A stretch of 53,166 nucleotides of DNA from Acidobacteriota bacterium (GTDB lineage: Bacteria; Acidobacteriota; UBA6911), in NCBI GenBank assembly GCA_016934295.1, contig JAFGTD010000023.1, positions 1 to 53,166 on the forward strand, in the 5' to 3' direction. Position 1 is the first letter of the stretch, and each line of letters opens with the position of its first letter. Position numbers and translations under genes: made by a program. Below are positions 47,467 through 53,166 of this stretch, piece after piece. The notes under the pieces were generated by a model, which was not told the origin of the DNA, did not search any database, and saw only the letters and a program-made list of their open reading frames with translations.

Positions 47467-48918
47467 ATGGTTGCCAATATTCCAGACGATCTATTGAAAA
47501 CGATTCGATCCTGCAGCTCTCTTCCCAGTGCGCCGGCTGTTGTGCTGCAGATCCTCGATCTCGTTCAGGATCCCGAAATAAGTATTCCCAAACTGGGAAG
47601 AGTGATTGCCCGGGATCCGGCTCTGGTGGCCAAGATCCTGAAGGTGGCCAACTCCGCCTGGTGCGGCGTCCGGCATGAGATAGCCACTCTGGATCAGGCA
47701 ATTAATCTCCTGGGATTGAATGGAATTATGAGTTTGGCGCTCAGTTTTTCCCTGGTGCAGAAATTAAGAAATATAAAAGAGAAGGCCTTCGATTATCAGG
47801 CATATTGGCGTCGTTCGGTCATCGCTGCGTCAGCGACTCTTGCGGTCGGCTCGTCTTTAAAGGAGTCGTCCCGGGACGAGCTTTTTCTGGCCGGACTGCT
47901 TCAGGATATCGGTATGCTGGTGATCGGGGGGGCGGTGCCCGATTATGGGAGACTGATCGACTCCGCCAATAATGAGCATGAAAGGATCGTAGAGCTGGAA
48001 AGGCAGGAACTGGGAACGGACCACGCCCAAATTGGGAGCTGGTTTCTGGCTCAATGGGGATTGCCGAACATTCTGGTTGAAGCGGTCCATGCCAGTCACA
48101 ATATGGAGGCCAGTACAATCTTCCTGGCCAAATCGGCCGCCATCGGCAGCCGAATTGCCGATATCTGGATTAATCCCGATACGGACTCTGCAACAGCCTC
48201 AGCGTCTGAGGCGTTCACATCCTATCTTGGACTCTCACCGGAAAAGTTGGATCCGATTCTTGTAAAGACCGCTGAGGATATACCGGAAATTACTCAAAAC
48301 CTGGATATTGCTATTGATGATGCGGCATCGATTGCCAGATTGCTCGATCAAGCCCGGCAAGCACTTGCGGATCTTCATTTGAGAACGATTCAGGAAGCCC
48401 GATTTTTGTCCATCCAGGTGCAGCGAGATACGCTGACATCTTTATATAACCGGGCTTATCTTAATGATGCGCTCGAAAACCTTTTCCTCAGCAGCCAGAC
48501 TCTGTCCCAGCCTCTTACGGTGATTTTTCTCGACATTGACCGGTTCAAGGAAATCAACGACACCTACGGCCATCAAGGCGGCGATGCTGTTCTTGTTTCC
48601 GTATCCAGGGCGATTCAGTCGGCTACCAGGAGTGGAGACACAGTGACGCGTTTCGGAGGCGATGAATTTATCGTGCTTCTCGACAACACCGAAGAGAGCC
48701 TTGGCGGGAAGATAGCCGAGCGCATCCGGGCATCGATCGCCAAAGCCCCTCACAGTATCGGAGATGGAAAGGTAATTAATGTGACGGTTTCTGTGGGATG
48801 GACCACCATGACGCCCGATTCGAATATATCATCGGCCCAAGAGCTCCTGGATATTGCCGATGCCAGCCTTTACGCCGCAAAAGCCAGCGGACGGAACAAG
48901 ATCTCACAAGCTTCCTGA
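47467..48918 (+). CDS. HDOD domain - diguanylate cyclase (GGDEF) protein
   Basis: 483 residues. The HDOD domain (about 10-210) has LPSAPAVVLQILDLVQDPEISIPKLGRVIARDPALVAKILKVANSAW and the HD-like LAGLLQDIGMLV. A helical linker follows, then GGDEF from about 315 with RDTLTSLYNRAYL, FLDIDRFKEINDTYGH and an intact active site GGDEF (397-401). The inhibitory I-site RxxD is present as RSGD (388-391), five residues before GGDEF, so product feedback is likely. Makes cyclic di-GMP. The start at 47467 has GGAG at proper distance; the frame is open from 47407. It converges on the CPBP gene with a 9-bp gap. Confidence 0.93.
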   Translation: MVANIPDDLLKTIRSCSSLPSAPAVVLQILDLVQDPEISIPKLGRVIARDPALVAKILKVANSAWCGVRHEIATLDQAINLLGLNGIMSLALSFSLVQKLRNIKEKAFDYQAYWRRSVIAASATLAVGSSLKESSRDELFLAGLLQDIGMLVIGGAVPDYGRLIDSANNEHERIVELERQELGTDHAQIGSWFLAQWGLPNILVEAVHASHNMEASTIFLAKSAAIGSRIADIWINPDTDSATASASEAFTSYLGLSPEKLDPILVKTAEDIPEITQNLDIAIDDAASIARLLDQARQALADLHLRTIQEARFLSIQVQRDTLTSLYNRAYLNDALENLFLSSQTLSQPLTVIFLDIDRFKEINDTYGHQGGDAVLVSVSRAIQSATRSGDTVTRFGGDEFIVLLDNTEESLGGKIAERIRASIAKAPHSIGDGKVINVTVSVGWTTMTPDSNISSAQELLDIADASLYAAKASGRNKISQAS

Positions 48919-48927
48919 TGTCATTTA

Positions 48928-50346
48928 TTAAGTCAGGGCAAAAATAGCGAGCAGCAGAACAGTGCCGTTATTAAGAGCGTGCGCCGTCATGGGTGCGATG
49001 ATAGAGCCGCGCCATTCGCGGATAGCTCCCAGGATGAAACCGATTGTTGTCAACGCAGGAACGGCGACCCATCCCTGTGGATGAATTACGGCAAAGAGGA
49101 ACCCTGTTAATGCAGAGGCAATGGGCCAGCTCCAACGCAGGCGAAGGTATCCGAACAGGGCGCCCCTGAAGAATGTTTCTTCAACTACCGGAGCCCAGAT
49201 TGAAGCCAGGCCAAACAACAGAATCAGGATAAACGGATCGCTCTGGATTTCGTTAACGATGGGGTGTGTCGGTGTCGTACCCGTGGATCGGGAGATCGCC
49301 AGAACAAGGATGGTCGAAACGGCTATGAGAGGCAATCCCGCGATGTAGCCGATTATCCCCGATCCGGCTTCACGGAAGAATCCCTGACCCAGAGTCCATC
49401 CCATGGCTTTGCGGACATCACTCCATTTCGATCCGCGTACAGACGGCCAGATGAGTGCAAGAGAGACTGCCGGGATTAAAAACAGGGAAGGAAGGATGGG
49501 ATAATCCGGCAGCAGCCATCTGGCCAGAACCGGCAGGGCGAGGAACCCGAAGATATATACTGCAAAGGCTTCCAGAAGCGACCGTCCGGGATCTCGTGCA
49601 GCGGAGAATCGTGTCCGCAGACGCTTTCTCGATCGAAGAGCAATCGCCGTAATGAGCAGAACAAATCCGGCCAACAGCGCAGCTACGATGAGGACTGTGA
49701 ACAGGATAATTACAAAAAAGGTCTTTAGTGCCGATTGGACGATCGCCCGGCGAGCCGGATCCGATGGGGCCATATTCTGGCTCAGAGCCAGTTTCCCAAC
49801 CCATCCGTAACCCTCGATGTCCCGGCGTTGTTGTAGGGAGAGCGAGGAGATCCCCTGTTGATAGAGTTGTTGAAAGAGCGGTACATCCAGAGCGACATAT
49901 TTATTCGGGGGATTGGCACGGAGTCGGTTCAATTCCTGCAGCGCGTCCTCCCGGGAGCCCAATTCCGCCAGGATTGGGATAAGGGAAAGATGATTCCGGG
50001 AATTATCCGACCGCTGCAACATTTCTTCCAGTTGCGGCTTGAAATACTCGAGGGTTCGGGCGTTGCCCAGGAAGCTTTTCATTCCAACGGCATATCTTCC
50101 CATCAATTGGATTGTTAAATCGTTGGAAGAATCGGGCTCCGCCGGTTGACGGTCCGGGCTTTGCGGCTTTTGCATGATTGCGATGGTTGCGAAGATCAGC
50201 AGCCATGCTACGGCGACTCCAATCGTCCACGGACGTTGGGAAGGACCTGGGGATGAGACCGGGCGGTCCGTTTCAGGATTCAACGGATCCTTAGTATCGG
50301 TTTGACTCCCTATGGGATCGGCGGGTGAAGGGTTGTTGTCGGGCAT
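48928..50346 (-). CDS. CPBP-family intramembrane metalloprotease
   Basis: 472 residues. One helix at about 40-58, then a hydrophilic helical region (60-200, TPR-like spacing in MEEMLQRSDNSRNHL... LAELGSREDALQELNRL). Multiple helices follow, ending in the CPBP domain (Abi/Rce1-like) with EETFFRG (389-395), FAVIH (418-422) and HALNN (456-460), the three expected motifs. The family includes CAAX prenyl proteases and bacteriocin-immunity proteins; the substrate here is unknown. It starts 16 bp after lysA on the same strand and is probably cotranscribed. The N-terminal extension is longer than in most members. Confidence 0.88.
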   Translation of the reverse strand: MPDNNPSPADPIGSQTDTKDPLNPETDRPVSSPGPSQRPWTIGVAVAWLLIFATIAIMQKPQSPDRQPAEPDSSNDLTIQLMGRYAVGMKSFLGNARTLEYFKPQLEEMLQRSDNSRNHLSLIPILAELGSREDALQELNRLRANPPNKYVALDVPLFQQLYQQGISSLSLQQRRDIEGYGWVGKLALSQNMAPSDPARRAIVQSALKTFFVIILFTVLIVAALLAGFVLLITAIALRSRKRLRTRFSAARDPGRSLLEAFAVYIFGFLALPVLARWLLPDYPILPSLFLIPAVSLALIWPSVRGSKWSDVRKAMGWTLGQGFFREAGSGIIGYIAGLPLIAVSTILVLAISRSTGTTPTHPIVNEIQSDPFILILLFGLASIWAPVVEETFFRGALFGYLRLRWSWPIASALTGFLFAVIHPQGWVAVPALTTIGFILGAIREWRGSIIAPMTAHALNNGTVLLLAIFALT

Positions 50347-50362
50347 TCGGCAATTATCCCGT

Positions 50363-51631
50363 TTATGTCTTAGAAAGCGACAACTTTTTTTGCTCGAAAC
50401 TGAGAGTAGCGAAATGATCGTCTAAGGTTTCGGCCCTGCGAATGAGTTCCACGGATCCGTCTGTTTTCAATATCAATTCCTGTGGCCGCAGCCTGCCGTT
50501 GTAGTTAAATCCCATGGCGTGTCCGTGTGCGCCGGTATCGTGAATGCATAAAATATCCCCGTCCTCGATCCTGGGCAGGTTCCGCTGGATGGCGAACTTA
50601 TCGTTATTTTCACACAGGGATCCTACAATGTCGACAATTGTCGAACCCTGGGAAATATCCTTTCCGGGGACGGTGATGTGATGGTAGGCGCCGTACATCC
50701 CGGGCCGCATCAGGGCGGACATACAGGCATCCACCCCAATATATTTCCTGTAAATATCCTTGTGATTTATTGCGCGGGTGACCAGTACGCCATGGGGCCC
50801 CGTCATGTAGCGTCCGCTTTCCGTATAGAGGCTGGGTTTGTACCCGATGCGCTTTTCGAAACTTAACAATAGATTCGTGATTTCCGCACCCATGGCTTCG
50901 AGATCCAGCGTTTTGTCTTCAGGCCGATAGGGAATCCCGAATCCGCCGCCTATATTGATGAAGTCAAAACGAATATCCAGTTGTTCCCCTATGCGTTCAA
51001 TCAACAGGAGCAGCATCTCGGCGGTTTGTACCATGTAGGTATGATTAATTTCGTTCGATACCAGCATTGTATGCAGCCCGAAACGCAGGGCACCCAATTC
51101 TCTTGCCTTGCGGTATGCAGCGGGCAGCTGTTCGTCCGTAATACCGTATTTTGCTTCTTCCGGGTTGCCGATGATGCTGTTGCCTGTCCGGCTCGATCCC
51201 GGATTGTATCGGAAACAGATGAGCTCCGGCATTTCCGGGACTTTAGGTATAAGGGAGATATCATCCAGATTCAGGATGCATCCTCCATCCCGGGAGGCAG
51301 ACAGAAATTCTTCTTCCGAGGTGTTGTTAGAGGTAAACATGATATCCATGCCGTGCCCTCCCGCCCGGCGCCCCAGGACCAGTTCGGGAATGGAACTGCA
51401 GTCGAATCCGAATCCCAGATCTTTCATAATCTCGAGAATGGCGGGATTTGGCAGGGCTTTGACCGCAAAAAATTCCCTGTAGCCATCCAATCTGGAGAAA
51501 GCCTGTTTGAGAGCCCGGCCGGTATCGCGGATTCCCGCTTCATCGTAAATGTGGAAGGGCGTTCCGAAATGATGGACGATATCCTGAATGACCGGGTAAA
51601 GCCTGCTTTCAAATGATGCAGACATTGGCAT
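50363..51631 (-). CDS. lysA: Diaminopimelate decarboxylase-like PLP enzyme
   Basis: 422 residues of the fold-type III decarboxylase family. PLP lysine K58 in FFAVKALPNP; PLP-phosphate glycines in INIGGGFGIPY; substrate and dimer-interface residues in YTESGRYMTGPHGVL, DACMSALMRPGMYGAYHHI and the cysteine-containing GSLCENNDKFA. AYHHI and CEN(D-like) are typical of diaminopimelate decarboxylase, which makes lysine from meso-DAP. A related carboxynorspermidine or arginine decarboxylase role is less likely given dapL next door. GGAGG lies 10 nt before the ATG. Confidence 0.88.
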   Translation of the reverse strand: MPMSASFESRLYPVIQDIVHHFGTPFHIYDEAGIRDTGRALKQAFSRLDGYREFFAVKALPNPAILEIMKDLGFGFDCSSIPELVLGRRAGGHGMDIMFTSNNTSEEEFLSASRDGGCILNLDDISLIPKVPEMPELICFRYNPGSSRTGNSIIGNPEEAKYGITDEQLPAAYRKARELGALRFGLHTMLVSNEINHTYMVQTAEMLLLLIERIGEQLDIRFDFINIGGGFGIPYRPEDKTLDLEAMGAEITNLLLSFEKRIGYKPSLYTESGRYMTGPHGVLVTRAINHKDIYRKYIGVDACMSALMRPGMYGAYHHITVPGKDISQGSTIVDIVGSLCENNDKFAIQRNLPRIEDGDILCIHDTGAHGHAMGFNYNGRLRPQELILKTDGSVELIRRAETLDDHFATLSFEQKKLSLSKT

Positions 51632-51695
51632 AATGGTTTAACCTCCTGACTCTCGTGCAATTCCAAAAAACCAAAGATAGTAATAAAAATTTAAT

Positions 51696-51716
51696 ATTGA
51701 AGATTGAAAATTAGAA
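51696..51716. repeat. Heptad-phased repeat (ATTGAAA/G type)
   Basis: Three consecutive 7-base units: ATTGAAG, ATTGAAA and a variant ATTAGAA. Same word family as 17574-17601. Confidence 0.6.
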
Positions 51717-51733
51717 ATTACTATTCATTATCT

Positions 51734-51944
51734 GACTTCTGACTTCTGACTTCTGACTTCTGGCCTGTGACTCTTTTCGAAGGGAAAAGCTGTGCCGGGA
51801 ATCCATCGGCGTCGGGGTCGGAATCGGTATCGAGCTTTTAAAACCGATTCCGATACCGACGCCGATACCGACCCCGAAAAATCACCCGGAGTCACAGGAT
51901 ATTCAATCCGGCGTTGCCGGAGGCCGGGCTGACTTCTGACTTCT
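51734..51944. repeat. Composite repeat: GACTTCT heptads flanking nested inverted repeats
   Basis: Four perfect GACTTCT units at 51734-51761 and two at 51931-51944 flank the element as direct repeats. Inside are CCTGTGACTC (51764-51773) and GAGTCACAGG (51889-51898), a perfect 10-bp inverted repeat. Innermost is a hexamer palindrome: left arm 51808-51831 of GG-N-RTC words, right arm about 51844-51876 of their complements. The right GACTTCT block ends one base before the dapL stop codon. It fills the 314-bp gap between dapL and lysA; I see no gene there. Confidence 0.8.
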
Positions 51945-51945
51945 T

Positions 51946-53166
51946 TTATATCGCCTGCTTGATTCGCTGCATGGCTTCTTCGACATTTTCGTAATTATTA
52001 AAGGCGCTGATGCGAATGAATCCTTCGCCGCATTTACCGAATCCCGCGCCCGGCGTGCAGACCACGCCGGCTTTCTCCAGCAGCATGTCGAAGAATGCCC
52101 AGGAATCCGTTTTCCCGTCGATCCATATATAGGGCGAATTGTCTCCACCGATGCATTCAAAGCCGAGCGCACTGATTTCTTTACGGATAAGCGCGGCATT
52201 TCTCAGGTAGTAATCGATCAGTTCCTTTACCTGGTTCTTTCCTGTTTCGCTGTAGACCGCCTCGGCCGCCCTCTGGACCGGGTAGGAAACCCCGTTAAAT
52301 TTGGTTGTGTGCCGCCTGTTCCACAAAGCGTGCAGCGAATATTCTTCTCCGATGCCCGTGAGCGCTTTACAGGATTTCGGTACAACCGTATAAGCGCAGC
52401 GTGTTCCGGTGAATCCCGCGGTTTTGGAAAAGCTCCGGAATTCCAGGGCGACTTCCCGGGCGCCTTCAATTTCATAGATGGAACGGGGCAGGGAATCGTC
52501 TCTGAGAAATGCTTCATAGGCGGCGTCGTACAGGATCAGAGCTTTGTTGGCCCTCGCATAGTCCACCCATGCTGCAAGCTGCGATTTTGTAATTACCGCG
52601 CCTGTCGGATTGTTTGGGAAGCACAGATAGACGAGATCGGCTTTTTCTTTCGGCGGTTCGGGAACGAATCCATTTTCGCGGGTAAGCTCGATATAGGCGA
52701 TCCCGTCATATCGACCGTTGTTGAAAGCTCCCGTGCGGCCCGCCATGACATTCGTGTCCAGGTAAACCGGGTAGACAGGATCGGGAATGGCGATTTTGAT
52801 GTCGGTGGCGAAAATTTCCTGAATATTGCCGGTGTCGCATTTGGCCCCGTCGCTGATAAAAATTTCATCCGCGGCAATATCGGCGCCCCTGGCCTGGAAA
52901 TCATCCGCGGCGATTTTTTCACGCAGGAATGCATATCCCTGTTCGGGGCCGTATCCGCGGAAAGTCTCAATGGAGGCCATTTCGTCCACTGCTTTGTGGA
53001 AAGCTTCTATACAGGCTTCAGGCAGCGGACGGGTCACGTCCCCGATGCCCAGTTTGATGATTTTCTTGTCGGGATGCGCTGCCTGGTAGGCGGATACTCT
53101 TTTCGCGATCTCAGAAAATAAATAGGAAGACTGAAGCTTCAGGTAGTGTTCGTTTATTTTAATCAC
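51946..53166 (-). CDS. dapL: LL-diaminopimelate aminotransferase DapL (possibly cut at window edge)
   Basis: At least 406 residues, the usual length. Converts tetrahydrodipicolinate and glutamate directly to LL-DAP, bypassing the acylated intermediates of lysine synthesis. [18 protein letters not shown] at the N-terminus, [33 protein letters not shown] and the PLP lysine K248 in [13 protein letters not shown] are diagnostic. The first codon visible is GTG at the window edge; the true start (GTG here or an ATG just outside) and the ribosome binding site cannot be seen. It lies upstream of lysA on the same strand, separated by the composite repeat. Confidence 0.96.
   Translation of the reverse strand: MIKINEHYLKLQSSYLFSEIAKRVSAYQAAHPDKKIIKLGIGDVTRPLPEACIEAFHKAVDEMASIETFRGYGPEQGYAFLREKIAADDFQARGADIAADEIFISDGAKCDTGNIQEIFATDIKIAIPDPVYPVYLDTNVMAGRTGAFNNGRYDGIAYIELTRENGFVPEPPKEKADLVYLCFPNNPTGAVITKSQLAAWVDYARANKALILYDAAYEAFLRDDSLPRSIYEIEGAREVALEFRSFSKTAGFTGTRCAYTVVPKSCKALTGIGEEYSLHALWNRRHTTKFNGVSYPVQRAAEAVYSETGKNQVKELIDYYLRNAALIRKEISALGFECIGGDNSPYIWIDGKTDSWAFFDMLLEKAGVVCTPGAGFGKCGEGFIRISAFNNYENVEEAMQRIKQAI

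Noticed and set aside
51734-51761. CRISPR-like array
   Set aside because: Units are 7 bases and directly adjacent; no spacers of 30-40 bases and no cas genes.

Overview
The window looks like a chromosomal segment of a free-living Gram-negative bacterium. It encodes outer-membrane barrels, a lipoprotein RlpA and several signal peptides, has roughly even GC, good AGGAGG-type ribosome binding sites, and ordinary single-copy housekeeping genes (cysS, groES-groEL, smc, purC, dapL, lysA, one tRNA). The fused ADP-forming acyl-CoA synthetase, the family I CoA-transferase, DapL-type lysine synthesis and the rubrerythrin-like protein fit an anaerobe of the Desulfobacterota or of a candidate phylum. I cannot place it more precisely. 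No prophage, transposase, CRISPR array or rRNA was found.

Layout. 0-11 kb: an inverted-repeat element, an ADP-forming acyl-CoA synthetase, a membrane sulfatase-family protein, a UDP-sugar dehydrogenase, a secreted fibronectin-III repeat protein and a small outer-membrane barrel. 10.7-20 kb (minus strand): a cupin-like protein, a CoA-transferase, tRNA-Gly, YraN, CysS, an ArnT/PMT-type glycosyltransferase and groES-groEL behind a perfect CIRCE operator. 20-37.5 kb: a phosphate island with phoU, two outer-membrane channel proteins, pstSCAB, an MFS transporter, a ferritin-like protein, a Pit transporter fused to a PhoU-like domain, a SpoIIE-type phosphatase, and phoR facing phoB tail to tail. 37.6-53 kb: fis-like and cvpA, rlpA, mobA, a degenerate alpha/beta hydrolase, smc, purC, an SDR reductase, an HDOD-GGDEF protein, a CPBP protease, lysA and dapL.

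How the genes work together. The phosphate island combines high-affinity uptake (PstSCAB), low-affinity uptake (Pit), probable outer-membrane entry (porin) and control (PhoR, PhoB, PhoU). Three promoters in it (phoU, the porin, pstS) carry TT-repeats with an exact 11-bp period placed 9-10 nt before a -10-like hexamer, which is the geometry of PhoB-family boxes. A 22-codon remnant of a PhoB-like C-terminus lies directly behind phoU, and phoR and phoB are convergent rather than an operon, so the island appears to have been rearranged. At the right end dapL and lysA supply two steps of lysine synthesis.

The least explained material is intergenic. There are many short tandem repeats with a strict 7-nt (sometimes 6-nt) period but different word sequences. 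They usually sit directly at gene 3' ends and are often nested in inverted repeats. A dispersed GGGCGAAC/GTTCGCCC palindrome accompanies them.
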